Positions 17,725 through 26,686 of a stretch of 64,000 nt of DNA are shown here, one piece after another. Made by a program: the position numbers and the translations under genes. This DNA comes from Arthrobacter_J sp038199985 (lineage in GTDB: Bacteria; Actinomycetota; Actinomycetes; Actinomycetales; Micrococcaceae). Positions within the stretch are counted from its first letter, which is position 1. The number at the start of each line of letters is the position of its first letter. The stretch spans positions 1 through 64,000 of the forward strand of contig JBBPYK010000015.1 in the NCBI GenBank assembly GCA_038199985.1. The letters are read 5' to 3'. The notes beneath the pieces are model-generated. The model worked only from the letters and a program-made list of their open reading frames with translations. It was not told the DNA's origin and did no database searches.

Positions 17725-19413
17725 ATGGACAATATTGACAGCGGTACCGTGGCACCGGCTGAGCCCGTGAATAACGCGGATGCAACCTCGGCTCAACGAA
17801 ACGGCGGAGACCTCGTCGTCGAAACGCTTGCGGCCCTCGGCGCGCGAACCGTGTTCGGCATTCCGGGTCAGCACGCGCTCGGCCTTTTCGACGCGCTTTC
17901 GCGCTCCAGCCTCGAGTTTGTGTCCTCCCGCGTAGAAAATAACTCAGCGTTCGCAGCCGACGGCTACTCCCGCGCTACTGGCGAGGTCGGCGTTCTGTTC
18001 CTTTCCACCGGCCCCGGAGCATTGACGTCGCTTGCCGGATTGCAGGAAGCGTATGCCACTGGTGTCCCGGTAGTTGTCGTGGCAAGCCAGATCCCGCTCG
18101 AAGGGCTGGGAGCCCGCCGTAAGGGCATGCTGCACCAACTCGATGACCAGAAGGCATCGGCGGCGAACGTGACCAAGAGCCAGCGGCTGGTCCAGTACGC
18201 GTCCGGCATCCCCTCCGCTATTCAGGACGCCTGGACCGAAGCGATTTCCTCTCCGCAGGGACCTGTCTGGGTGGAAGTGCCACAGGACGTACTGCTGGAT
18301 GTCACCATGGTGCCGCAGGTCGAAGATGCCCTCGCCGAGCCTTTTGATAACCCACCGCGTGTGGAACTCACCCGCGAAGCTGTTGCCTGGCTCTCGGAGG
18401 CAAAGCGGCCGGCGATTATCGCTGGCGGCGGAACCCGTAGAGGCCATGCCGAGAAACAACTGCTCTCCATCGCTGAAAAGCTGCGAGCACCGGTGCTGTG
18501 CTCACCCGGGGGCAACGGGGCTTTTCCCTGGACGCATCCCCTGTCCCTGCAGTCATGGGCTGAGGACCGCTACGTGACCGAGGTGCTCGAGGACGCGGAT
18601 GTTCTCGTTGTCATCGGTTCCTCACTGGGCGAAGTGACGTCCAACTACTTCACGCTCGAGCCACGTGGCCGGATCATCCAGATCGACGCCGAACCCCGCG
18701 TCCTGGAATCCAACCGCCCTGCACTCGGAATCCGCGCCGATGCCGGACAGGCACTCAGTGCCCTCGACGATGCTCTGGGGACTTCCGGGCTTGCGGACTG
18801 GCATGGACGCACGCCGGAAGAGGTTGTCACCGAGACACTGGCCAAGGTGGAGTCTCGCCTTGAGTCACAAGGTCTCACCAAGGAACGACAGTTCATGGCA
18901 GATATCCGCGCAGCGGTGCCAGACAGCATGCAGACATTCTGGGACATGACGATTTCCGCTTACTGGGCATGGAGCTGCTGGGACTCCCGGACGGGAGAGT
19001 TCCACTCCGCCCAGGGTGCCGGTGGGCTGGGTTACGGATTCCCAGGCGCTATCGGTGGGGCCGTAGGCTCCGGTGAACGGGTCCTGGCCGTTGCCGGTGA
19101 CGGTTCCGCGATGTACTCGATCGCTGAACTGGCCACAGCGAAGCAGCACAATCTGCCTGTTACCTGGCTTATCGTGGACGACGGCGGCTACGGAATCCTG
19201 CGCGAATATATGGTTGGAGCTTTCGGGAAGGCCACGGCAACAGAGCTTGCACGTCCGGACTTCGTCAAGTTAGCCGAAGCCTTCGGTGTTCCGGCGCGGC
19301 GTGTTGCTCCCGAGGATATCCAGAGCGCACTCGAGGAGAGCTTCGCTGGAGACGGACCCAACGTCGTCGTCGTTGAAACGCTCCTGAGGATGTTTGAACC
19401 GACCCACATGTAG
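17725..19413 (+). CDS. Thiamine-diphosphate-dependent enzyme, acetolactate synthase/2-ketoarginine decarboxylase-like
   Basis: The 562-residue protein has the three domains of the acetolactate synthase superfamily. The catalytic glutamate is Glu71 in RVENNSAFAADGYSR, and the cofactor motif GDGSAMYSIAELATAKQ followed by DDGGYGILREYM lies near the C-terminus. It shares an operon with a ureohydrolase directly upstream. AruI of Pseudomonas, a 2-ketoarginine decarboxylase, belongs to this superfamily and has the same length, so conversion of 2-ketoarginine to 4-guanidinobutyraldehyde is the leading hypothesis. A generic acetolactate synthase is less likely because no small regulatory subunit is present. 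Confidence 0.85.
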   Translation: MDNIDSGTVAPAEPVNNADATSAQRNGGDLVVETLAALGARTVFGIPGQHALGLFDALSRSSLEFVSSRVENNSAFAADGYSRATGEVGVLFLSTGPGALTSLAGLQEAYATGVPVVVVASQIPLEGLGARRKGMLHQLDDQKASAANVTKSQRLVQYASGIPSAIQDAWTEAISSPQGPVWVEVPQDVLLDVTMVPQVEDALAEPFDNPPRVELTREAVAWLSEAKRPAIIAGGGTRRGHAEKQLLSIAEKLRAPVLCSPGGNGAFPWTHPLSLQSWAEDRYVTEVLEDADVLVVIGSSLGEVTSNYFTLEPRGRIIQIDAEPRVLESNRPALGIRADAGQALSALDDALGTSGLADWHGRTPEEVVTETLAKVESRLESQGLTKERQFMADIRAAVPDSMQTFWDMTISAYWAWSCWDSRTGEFHSAQGAGGLGYGFPGAIGGAVGSGERVLAVAGDGSAMYSIAELATAKQHNLPVTWLIVDDGGYGILREYMVGAFGKATATELARPDFVKLAEAFGVPARRVAPEDIQSALEESFAGDGPNVVVVETLLRMFEPTHM

Positions 19414-19419
19414 TTTTTA

Positions 19420-19468
19420 CCTCCCGCTCGCGACACCCGAGTTATCACCACCCTTTGCGAGCGGGAGG
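19420..19468 (+). terminator. Hairpin after the ureohydrolase operon
   Basis: CCTCCCGCTCGC (19420-19431) pairs perfectly with GCGAGCGGGAGG (19457-19468). The 12-base-pair stem separates the operon from the FAD dehydrogenase gene, which has its own -10. Confidence 0.7.
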
Positions 19469-19495
19469 AGTCTACCGGCAGCGCTGTTCCTCCGT

Positions 19496-19501
19496 TAGTG
19501 T
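19496..19501 (+). promoter_or_regulatory. Candidate -10 element for a leaderless mRNA (FAD dehydrogenase gene)
   Basis: TAGTGT is followed by six bases and the ATG at 19508, which puts the predicted transcription start on the start codon. No ribosome-binding site is visible. Confidence 0.5.
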
Positions 19502-19507
19502 CTGATC

Positions 19508-21166
19508 ATGACTGAACAGCAGCAGGCGGACGTAGTCGTTGTTGGTGCCGGACTCGCAGGCCTAGTTGCTACGGCTGAGCTGGCAGCAGCGGGGCGCCGG
19601 GTTATTCTCGTGGATCAAGAGAATCAGCTCGGCGGTCAGGCCTGGTGGTCCTTAGGTGGTCTTTTCCTCGTGAACACCCCCGAGCAGCGCCGTTTGGGGG
19701 TTAAAGACTCAGCGGAGCTAGCGTGGCAGGACTGGCTTGGTACCGCCGGGTTCGACCGACCTGAAGACCATTGGCCACGTCAGTGGGCGGAAGCGTACGT
19801 GCACTTCGCGGCCGGGGAAAAGCGGAGCTGGTTGCACCAGAAAGGGCACCGGATTTTCCCGGTGGTCGGCTGGGCCGAGCGCGGGGGAGACGATGCCAAC
19901 GGACCGGGCAACTCTGTTCCGCGGTTCCACATCACCTGGGGCACAGGCCCCGGCATCGTCGAACCTTTTGAGCGGGAAGTTCAAGAAGCTGTTGCCCAGG
20001 GAAGAGTCACTCTGGCCCTGCGGCATCGTGTAGAGAGTCTTACACTGCAGGACGGCGTGGTGACCGGAGTCAGCGGAACTGTGCTGGAGCCGACGACGGC
20101 CGGCCGCGGCGAGGCGACCAGCCGGGAAGTCGTCGGAGACTTCGAATTCCGCGCTGGCACCGTCGTCGTGACCTCCGGCGGAATTGGCGGCAACTCTGAT
20201 CTTGTCCGCGAGGCATGGCCGAAGCGTCTTGGAACTTCGCCAGAACACATGATCGCGGGGGTGACCGAATACGTGGACGGATCTGGAATTCAGCTGACAC
20301 AACGGGCGGGCGGGCGCGTGATCAATCCCGATCGGATGTGGCACTACGTCGAGGGCATTAAAAACCATTCCCCAGTCTGGAAGAACCATGGGATCCGGAT
20401 CCTGCCAGGGCCGTCCTCACTCTGGCTCGACGCGACAGGGAAGAGGTTGCCCGCGCCGCTGTTCCCCGGGTTCGATACGCTCGGGACACTGGAATATCTC
20501 AGAAAAACGGGACACGCTCACAGCTGGTTCATCCTCAATGCCAGAATCATCGAGAAGGAATTTGCACTCTCTGGATCAGAGCAGAATCCAGATCTCACCG
20601 GTCGATCCGTCAAGGAGGTTCTCGGCAGGGTGCGGTCGGGTCCAACGTCGCCGGTTCAGGCGTTCATCGACCGCGGAGAGGACTTTGTCCAAGCCACGAC
20701 CCTGGAAGAACTCGTCAGCCGCATGAATGCTCTAGAGCCACAGGGGCCATTGCTCGACATTGGGCAGATATCGGCAGTGGTCCATGCCAGGGACAGAGAC
20801 GTCGTGAACGGCTTTGGCAAAGACGCGCAGATCGCAGCTATTCGGAGTGCACGTGGTTTTCTGGGGGACAAACTGATGCGCTCGGTCGCTCCTCACCAGT
20901 TGCTCGATCCGAAAGCGGGTCCGCTGATCGCGGTCCGGCTGCACGTCATCACGCGGAAGACGCTTGGCGGGCTCGAAACGGATCTGGACGGGCGCGTGCT
21001 GGCTGAGGGCGGCTTACCGATTCCCGGGCTTTTCGCCGCAGGGGAGGCATCTGGGTTCGGTGGCGGCGGAATGCACGGCTACCGGTCCCTTGAGGGGACT
21101 TTCCTTGGCGGGTGTCTTTTCAGCGGTCGGGCGGCGGGCCGAGCTGCGGCGGCTGCAGTTAGCTGA
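19508..21166 (+). CDS. FAD-binding dehydrogenase, fumarate reductase/ketosteroid dehydrogenase-like
   Basis: The 552-residue flavoprotein begins with a Rossmann FAD motif (VVVVGAGLAGLVATAELAAAGRRVILVDQE) and ends with the matching C-terminal FAD segment (PGLFAAGEASGFGGGGMHGYRSLEGTFLGGCLFSGRAAG). This is the FAD-binding dehydrogenase group related to KstD and FrdA flavoproteins. The substrate cannot be inferred. It lies downstream of the ureohydrolase block but is separated from it by a hairpin and appears to have a leaderless promoter of its own. Confidence 0.85.
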   Translation: MTEQQQADVVVVGAGLAGLVATAELAAAGRRVILVDQENQLGGQAWWSLGGLFLVNTPEQRRLGVKDSAELAWQDWLGTAGFDRPEDHWPRQWAEAYVHFAAGEKRSWLHQKGHRIFPVVGWAERGGDDANGPGNSVPRFHITWGTGPGIVEPFEREVQEAVAQGRVTLALRHRVESLTLQDGVVTGVSGTVLEPTTAGRGEATSREVVGDFEFRAGTVVVTSGGIGGNSDLVREAWPKRLGTSPEHMIAGVTEYVDGSGIQLTQRAGGRVINPDRMWHYVEGIKNHSPVWKNHGIRILPGPSSLWLDATGKRLPAPLFPGFDTLGTLEYLRKTGHAHSWFILNARIIEKEFALSGSEQNPDLTGRSVKEVLGRVRSGPTSPVQAFIDRGEDFVQATTLEELVSRMNALEPQGPLLDIGQISAVVHARDRDVVNGFGKDAQIAAIRSARGFLGDKLMRSVAPHQLLDPKAGPLIAVRLHVITRKTLGGLETDLDGRVLAEGGLPIPGLFAAGEASGFGGGGMHGYRSLEGTFLGGCLFSGRAAGRAAAAAVS

Positions 21167-21176
21167 AGAATCCCAG

Positions 21177-21248
21177 CGCGAGGTCACCCCTTGGCCTCTG
21201 AGGTCACCCCGCATAGGAGGATTCTGGTTGGCCAGAGGTGACCTCGCG
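21177..21248. terminator. Inverted repeat between convergent genes
   Basis: CGCGAGGTCACC (21177-21188) is the exact inverse of GGTGACCTCGCG (21237-21248). A second copy of GAGGTCACCCC follows the first at 21200, so two alternative stems can form with the same right arm. It sits just after the FAD dehydrogenase stop and 28 bases from the end of the opposing monooxygenase gene. Confidence 0.55.
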
Positions 21249-21276
21249 GTGAGGGTGGTGCGGTGAGGGTGATGCG

Positions 21277-22458
21277 CTAGTGCATCGTGAAGCGCCGCGC
21301 TACAGCGAGTCCAACGGGTGCGGCATCTATCACGGTCGCCAGAATGCGGTTTCGGGCAGCGAGAACACGTGCTGGCAGCGGACGTCCCAGCATCATGTTC
21401 AGATGGGCCTGACGCGCCGCAACGGTGGCTGCACGACGTCGTCGGCTGTCAAAAGCAGCAAGAGCGCGACCGCGCGCTGCGCCGGATAGCGCCGAACGCA
21501 CGGACGCCGTGATGAGCGGTGCGAGGTCCGCTGCATCCAGCCATCCAAGGTTCATTCCCTGGCCGCCGATAGGGCTGATCTCGTGGGCCGCGTCACCGAG
21601 GAGCACGGTCCTGCCATGGATCATCGAATGGGCCAGCTGAGAGCGAACTTCGAAAGCGCTGAGCATCGAATTGGACGTGGGATCAAGGACGACGCCGGTG
21701 CGGTGTCCAATTTCCTCCACGAGAGAAATGGCTGTCGGTTCCCGCTCAAGGGATCGAGTGCGCATGACCCAGCGGCGGATTCCGCCGGGCAACGGAAAGG
21801 ACTCAACGATGCCGTCTGGTTCCAGGTAGAGGATGGCGTTGCGATCCTCACCCGGCTCGGGTGCGTCAGCGAAGTCACCCATGAGGTACGTATCCGGGTA
21901 CTTGTTTCGCCGTACCCTCACGCCCATTCGATCACGCAGAACGGACTTAGCGCCGTCTGAGGCAACCCCGATTCGTGCTCGGAACTCGCGGGTGCCACCG
22001 TCCCCTGATTCGGAATGGGCGCGTACCAGTACACCATCGCCGTCGTCGTCCATGCTGAGTACTCGAACGCCCCGCACCAGGGCGTCGGGATCCAGCTCCA
22101 ACAGCCGCCGTTCCAAAATGTCATCGGTCCGGCACTGCTGCAGGGCCAAGACGAAGGGGTAGATAGGTGACACATCCTCGAAGGGCAGCGTGGCGACGAG
22201 TCGTCCCTGACTGCGCGCCTCACCACGGCGTATCGCGGTACCTTCCCCTACGAGTTGGTCCACTACGCCAGCGGACGCAAGTACCTGGAGCGCCGGTGGG
22301 TGAATGCCGATCGCGCGCGAATGTCCGCTTCGCTCCGGCCGACGCTCCAGAACCCGAACGCTGATTCCGGCCTGAAGTAGCAGAATTCCCAAGAAAATCC
22401 CCACGGGCCCACCGCCGGCAATCACAACGTCCGTAGTCGTCTGCTGCTCAGTTTTCAT
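21277..22458 (-). CDS. FAD-dependent aromatic monooxygenase (UbiH/PHBH type), polyketide-tailoring
   Basis: The 393-residue class A flavoprotein monooxygenase has the GxGxxG motif (VVIAGGGPVGIFLGILLLQAG), an SRAIGIHPPALQVL segment and the second FAD motif GRTVLLGDAAHEISPIGGQGMNLGWLDAADL. The ATG at 22458 (MKTEQQTT) overlaps the end of the methyltransferase gene by 11 bases. As the last gene of a type III PKS operon it is expected to hydroxylate the phenolic product, as SrsC does in the Streptomyces griseus phenolic-lipid pathway. That role is inferred from context. Confidence 0.9.
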   Translation of the reverse strand: MKTEQQTTTDVVIAGGGPVGIFLGILLLQAGISVRVLERRPERSGHSRAIGIHPPALQVLASAGVVDQLVGEGTAIRRGEARSQGRLVATLPFEDVSPIYPFVLALQQCRTDDILERRLLELDPDALVRGVRVLSMDDDGDGVLVRAHSESGDGGTREFRARIGVASDGAKSVLRDRMGVRVRRNKYPDTYLMGDFADAPEPGEDRNAILYLEPDGIVESFPLPGGIRRWVMRTRSLEREPTAISLVEEIGHRTGVVLDPTSNSMLSAFEVRSQLAHSMIHGRTVLLGDAAHEISPIGGQGMNLGWLDAADLAPLITASVRSALSGAARGRALAAFDSRRRRAATVAARQAHLNMMLGRPLPARVLAARNRILATVIDAAPVGLAVARRFTMH

Positions 22459-23149
22459 GCCGGTCCAGACACAACAGATTGACCCAGGGTGCTCGGGACT
22501 CAACAGTCCAGGGGGAGGGTACGACGGCGGCCAGTTCCGCGGACTTGTAGCTACGGCGAATGGAGGTAAGGCCATCCCGACGGATGAACGATCCGGGAAA
22601 GAATGGCAGTGTTCCCACGGAGAAAAGGGCGTAAGCGATGGGACTGCGCGCTATATCGCTGTGGAGGGCAGCCTTGTTGGTGAGCGCCTCCGAATCGCTG
22701 AGCAGGCCCTGTAGCTCGGCGGCTGAGAGATGATGCAGGATGTGGTTGGAGATCACAAAGTCATAGTGTTGGCCCTCGGAGACGAGTTTCGAACTAAACG
22801 CTGGGCGGAACGTGACCCCTGGGGGCGCGGGCTTCGAAACGGCATAATCGTAGGCTCGGCTGTCTGGGTCTATCCCCGTGATTTCTAGGGGCAAACCGTC
22901 ACGTTGTGCCCAGGATGCCAGCGCCCGGGCGAGGTCGCCGCCGCCGCAACCGACGTCGAGCAGGGTGGAGACCGACGTCGGGCTCAGATGCGGGCGAATT
23001 CGCTCCCGATACACTGACCGCCAACCGGACACTACAGAGTTGATGAGCGGAAACTGATCATAGGTGCGGGTCAGCATGGCGGGATCTGCGTTGGCCCGGT
23101 CCATTTCCTCGACCGCGCCCGTGGCCCGAAATCGGAGAGGGTAGTCCAT
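22448..23149 (-). CDS. Class I SAM-dependent methyltransferase, polyketide-tailoring
   Basis: The 233-residue protein has the SAM motif LLDVGCGGGDLARALASWA, an acidic motif-II segment ITGIDPDSRAYD and FVISNHILHHLS typical of class I methyltransferases. It starts five bases after the polyketide synthase stop and overlaps the monooxygenase gene, so the three are co-translated. It probably O- or C-methylates the synthase product. It is a soluble class I enzyme, unlike the membrane ICMT-type methyltransferase found in Bacillus bpsAB loci. Confidence 0.87.
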   Translation of the reverse strand: MDYPLRFRATGAVEEMDRANADPAMLTRTYDQFPLINSVVSGWRSVYRERIRPHLSPTSVSTLLDVGCGGGDLARALASWAQRDGLPLEITGIDPDSRAYDYAVSKPAPPGVTFRPAFSSKLVSEGQHYDFVISNHILHHLSAAELQGLLSDSEALTNKAALHSDIARSPIAYALFSVGTLPFFPGSFIRRDGLTSIRRSYKSAELAAVVPSPWTVESRAPWVNLLCLDRHEN

Positions 23150-23154
23150 GTTTC

Positions 23155-24336
23155 TCAGGCGCTGGCGCCGATGAGAGCCCGTTGTTCGTCGCTTTCTGAG
23201 GTGACGGCGGGGCTGATTTTTGTGAACAATCCCGTTTCCACGGTCAGTCCTGGACCGAACGCCATGGAGCAGATGCGCTCGTCCTGTTGGGCTGCATCGA
23301 GCTCCATGATGTTTTTGAGGACGAACATGACAGTGGCCGAAGACATGTTTCCGTAGTTCCTCAGGGTCTCGCGGGCTGGACGAAGCTGTTCTTCGGTGAG
23401 GCCCAGTTTCGCCTCGACCTTATCCAAGATGCTGCGTCCGCCGGGATGGATGCCCCAGTGGGTGATATCGCTGTACGGCTTGCCACTCACGGACGGATCG
23501 TGGGCGAGCAGTGGTTCTAGTGCTCCAATGATGTTCTCGTCGATGATGTGCGGAACGTAGGTTCCCAGAACCATTTCGAAACCTTCATCGCCAATGTTCC
23601 ACGCCATCGATTCCTCGCCAACGGGCGTCAGCGTGGTTTCGAAATGATCTAGCCGGATGGTGGGTTTTGTGGAGGGCAGGTCGCGGGAGGTCACGATGGC
23701 GGCCGCGGCACCATCGGCGAACAGGGAGGAACCAACAATCGTGTCTGGATCATTCGAGGTTCGTACGTGCAGCGAGCACAGTTCAGCACTGACCACCAGC
23801 ACGACGGCGTCTGGATCGGCTTCGCTGAACGCTTTGGCGGTGCGCAGGGCTGGAAAGGCGGCGTAGCAACCCATGAATCCGAGGTGTGAGCGTTGGACGC
23901 TGGGATTCAGGTCAAGCCCGCGAACAATTTTGTAGTCGGGCCCCGGGTTGAAGAATCCGGTGCAGCTGACCGTGATGACGTGCGTGATGTCGCGGGCCTC
24001 AATGCCTTCGCACGCTTCAATGGCTTTGCGGGCTGCTTCGATGAACAGGGGAGTGGCCTGTTCCGCGAAGATCTCATTGCGTACCCGTGTGCTTGGACTG
24101 AGGATAGTCCGATCGGTCGGATTGAAGAACAGTGGGTTCTCCGCAGTGCTGTTGAGGGATAGCTCCTCGACCGCGCTGTAGCGCGTCTCAATCCCGGATT
24201 GGTCGAATGAAGTGCGGACCAGCCGCTGTCCTAACCTGGTGAGTCCGGGCTGTTCGGCGAACACATCGCGAACCTGCGGCTGGATCAACACGGTGGAAGG
24301 GATAGCTGTTTCGAGTGATCTCAGTGTGGCCGTCAT
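23155..24336 (-). CDS. Type III polyketide synthase (chalcone/stilbene synthase family)
   Basis: The 393-residue protein has the full catalytic triad of the family: Cys157 in GFMGCYAAF, His297 in THWGIHPGG and Asn330 in NYGNMSSATVMFVL. The enzyme condenses malonyl-CoA units on an acyl-CoA starter to give resorcinols, pyrones or naphthols. The FGPG loop is present (MAFGPGLTVETG). It precedes a methyltransferase and a monooxygenase, the same functions as the srsABC phenolic-lipid genes of Streptomyces. A possible -10 (AAGAAT, plus-strand 24342-24347) lies five bases before the ATG, so it may be transcribed separately from the MFS gene 77 bases upstream. Starter and product cannot be read from sequence. 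Confidence 0.93.
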   Translation of the reverse strand: MTATLRSLETAIPSTVLIQPQVRDVFAEQPGLTRLGQRLVRTSFDQSGIETRYSAVEELSLNSTAENPLFFNPTDRTILSPSTRVRNEIFAEQATPLFIEAARKAIEACEGIEARDITHVITVSCTGFFNPGPDYKIVRGLDLNPSVQRSHLGFMGCYAAFPALRTAKAFSEADPDAVVLVVSAELCSLHVRTSNDPDTIVGSSLFADGAAAAIVTSRDLPSTKPTIRLDHFETTLTPVGEESMAWNIGDEGFEMVLGTYVPHIIDENIIGALEPLLAHDPSVSGKPYSDITHWGIHPGGRSILDKVEAKLGLTEEQLRPARETLRNYGNMSSATVMFVLKNIMELDAAQQDERICSMAFGPGLTVETGLFTKISPAVTSESDEQRALIGASA

Positions 24337-24413
24337 AGTCCATTCTTAGTGGACGACGGGGGAGAACACAATGTCAGCAAGCTGATGAGCAGCCTGCTGA
24401 CACGGTGTTCCGG

Positions 24414-26039
24414 TCAGTTCTGCCGAACGTCGTGGGATTCCTTCTCGATGACGTCGCCAGTTGTGACTCGAGAATCACCTTCGGCCAATGACTCCGCGAC
24501 GATGTCGCGTTCAATGGTGGTGGCCAAGGGAACTTCTTTGACCAGTGCCAGCAGCACGGCGGCGATCAGGGCCAGTGGCACCATGAAGAGGAAGATCGGT
24601 GTCAAGGCCTCGTTATAGGACTCGATGATCGGGTTCCGTAGTGCGTCCGGCAGCTTATCCACCACCCCAGGCGTCAGGCTCGTGGCCCCGCCGGTGGCGG
24701 AAGCGGCATCTGCGGGCAGCTTTTCAGACAGCAGCTGCAGTAGCCGGCCGGTGAACAGGCTACCGACGACGGCGGATCCTAGAGATGCACCGATCTGCCG
24801 AAAGTAGTTGTTGGACGCTGTTGCAGTACCGACCTGCGAATTGGGGAAAGTGTTCTGCACAATCAACACCAGTACCTGCATGGACAAACCAAGCCCGAGC
24901 CCTAGAAGGCCGATGAAGAAGCACATGGTCACCAGTGGCGTATCGATCTGCAGTGTAGAGAGAAGTGCCATCGCGAGGCCGACAATCAATGTGCCCGCGA
25001 TCGGCATCCACTTGTAGCGACCGTACTTACTGATCAAGAACCCTGAGACGACCGAGGCGATCAGGATGGAACCCATCATGGGCACCATCAGTAGGCCTGC
25101 GTTGGTGGCTGAGACTCCGGTTACCATCTGGATGTAGGTGGGCAAGTAGCCGAGGACGCCGAACATCGCGACGCCAATGAGCAGCCCTGCGCCAGTGGTC
25201 AGGTTGAAGTTGCGCTCCTTGAATAGGTGCATGGGGATGACCGGCTCGGTTGCACGGCGCTCCACGAGAACAAAAACCACGGCGCCCACCAGGGAAAGGG
25301 CCAGCAGGCCAATGATCTCCGGTGAGGCCCAGTCATAGCGGTGGCCACCCCACGAGGAGGCCAGTACCAGCGCTGTTGTTGAGATCGCGAGGACTGCCAT
25401 GCCGAGGTAATCGACCTTCGGGCGGCTGGTGTGGCCCTTGGGTAGATGCAGCAGGAAGATTGCAGCGACGAGTGCAAGGACACCCAGTGGCAGATTGATC
25501 CAGAAGGTCCAGCGCCAGCCGATGCTTTCAGTGAACCAACCGCCCAACAGCGGTCCCGCAACTGAGGATAGGGCGAACACGCCACCCATGATCCCCATGT
25601 ACTTGCCACGCTCTCTGGCCGGCACGACGTCGGCAATGATGGCCTGCGACAGAATAATCAGGCCGCCGCCGCCGAGGCCCTGAATGACACGGCCAGTGAT
25701 GAGGACGGACATGGACTCAGAGAGCCCGCCCACTACGGATCCCGCCATGAACAACGAGATGGCGGTTATGAGCAACGGCTTGCGACCGATGAGGTCACCC
25801 AATTTGCCGTAGATGGGCATCATGATCGTGGAGGCCAGGATGAAGGCGGTCATCACCCATAGCATCTGATCCACGCCATCGAGCTCTCCGACGATAGTGG
25901 GCAGGGCGGTACTCAGGACTGTCTGGCTCAGTGAGGCCAGCAGCATGGATAGCATGAGTCCCACGAAGAGCAGGATAATTCTTCGTTGTGCGGATGTTTC
26001 CGGCGGTTTTGGGGCCGCGGTGGCTTCAGTCCGGGTCAT
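24414..26039 (-). CDS. MFS multidrug exporter, DHA2 (EmrB/QacA) family, 14 TM
   Basis: The 541-residue transporter has 14 predicted helices, the DHA2 motif A region GKLGDLIGRKPLL and motif C GGVFALSSVAGPLLGGWFTE followed by WRWTFWINLPLG. Its ATG overlaps the TetR stop by four bases (ATGA), so regulator and pump are one transcription unit. It lies 77 bases upstream of the polyketide synthase on the same strand and could export the product or protect the cell from it. Drug-induced efflux unrelated to the polyketide is the alternative. Confidence 0.9.
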   Translation of the reverse strand: MTRTEATAAPKPPETSAQRRIILLFVGLMLSMLLASLSQTVLSTALPTIVGELDGVDQMLWVMTAFILASTIMMPIYGKLGDLIGRKPLLITAISLFMAGSVVGGLSESMSVLITGRVIQGLGGGGLIILSQAIIADVVPARERGKYMGIMGGVFALSSVAGPLLGGWFTESIGWRWTFWINLPLGVLALVAAIFLLHLPKGHTSRPKVDYLGMAVLAISTTALVLASSWGGHRYDWASPEIIGLLALSLVGAVVFVLVERRATEPVIPMHLFKERNFNLTTGAGLLIGVAMFGVLGYLPTYIQMVTGVSATNAGLLMVPMMGSILIASVVSGFLISKYGRYKWMPIAGTLIVGLAMALLSTLQIDTPLVTMCFFIGLLGLGLGLSMQVLVLIVQNTFPNSQVGTATASNNYFRQIGASLGSAVVGSLFTGRLLQLLSEKLPADAASATGGATSLTPGVVDKLPDALRNPIIESYNEALTPIFLFMVPLALIAAVLLALVKEVPLATTIERDIVAESLAEGDSRVTTGDVIEKESHDVRQN

Positions 26040-26665
26040 TGGACCTTCCTTAGGATCGTGCGAAGAAGTGTTGTGGCCTCGTCGAGGGCGGCAAACTGCG
26101 CCTCGCGGCTCTTGGTTGGTTTAGTGCTCTGCATGGCGAAGCGCATGGTGGCGCTGGCCATGAGGACGATCAAGCGGGCGGACTCATCGGGCGGCGCATC
26201 GGGGAAATCTGCAAGCCATTGCTCCGAACGTTCCAATCGGGCACGCACGAGGTCCATGACCAATGTGTCTACTTTGGCGATGTAGGCGATCCGTCGGTGC
26301 ATGAGTTCGGGATACTTTTCTAGAACTTCAAACCGCAAGCTCGTTTCCCTGTCCCCGGCGAAAGTACTCTGGCCGACCGTCAGCAGCAGATGTGACACTC
26401 GATCGAGGATGTTGCAGGAGAGATCGAACTCGTCTCGAACCCGTTCCTCAATGACTGGCTCCTGGAGGCCCAGAATGGCGTCTTCCTTGGTGGCGAAGTA
26501 GTTGAAGAATGTTCTCTGCGAAACGTTGGCCTGGCTGGTTATGTCCTCAACTGTCACTTGGGTTGGCCCTTTGACAAGGGTCAGCTCTGCAGCGGCGTTG
26601 TGGATGGCGGACCAGGTTTCGGTTCGCTTGCGGTCTCTGAGAGACGTAGAAAGTAGTTCGCTCAC
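26036..26665 (-). CDS. TetR-family transcriptional regulator
   Basis: The protein has an N-terminal TetR helix-turn-helix (IHNAAAELTLVKGPTQVTVEDITSQANVSQRTFFNYFATKEDAIL) and a helical ligand-binding domain. I place the start at GTG 26665 (MSELLSTSLRDRK), giving 209 residues, because AACAAT lies six bases upstream as a leaderless -10. A TTG at 26716 would place two strong palindromes inside the coding region. It overlaps the MFS gene by four bases and probably represses the regulator-pump unit, perhaps also the divergent thioesterase. Confidence 0.88.
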   Translation of the reverse strand: MSELLSTSLRDRKRTETWSAIHNAAAELTLVKGPTQVTVEDITSQANVSQRTFFNYFATKEDAILGLQEPVIEERVRDEFDLSCNILDRVSHLLLTVGQSTFAGDRETSLRFEVLEKYPELMHRRIAYIAKVDTLVMDLVRARLERSEQWLADFPDAPPDESARLIVLMASATMRFAMQSTKPTKSREAQFAALDEATTLLRTILRKVQ

Positions 26666-26686
26666 ACAACTATTGTTGCACTCAGA

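Noticed and set aside
16984..17874. A 296-codon minus-strand frame across the ureohydrolase
   Set aside because: Antisense to a well-conserved enzyme with all metal ligands; no ribosome site and odd composition.
17725..19413. Annotation of the thiamine enzyme as plain acetolactate synthase
   Set aside because: There is no regulatory small subunit or ilvC nearby, and the gene abuts a ureohydrolase, so a catabolic decarboxylase fits better.
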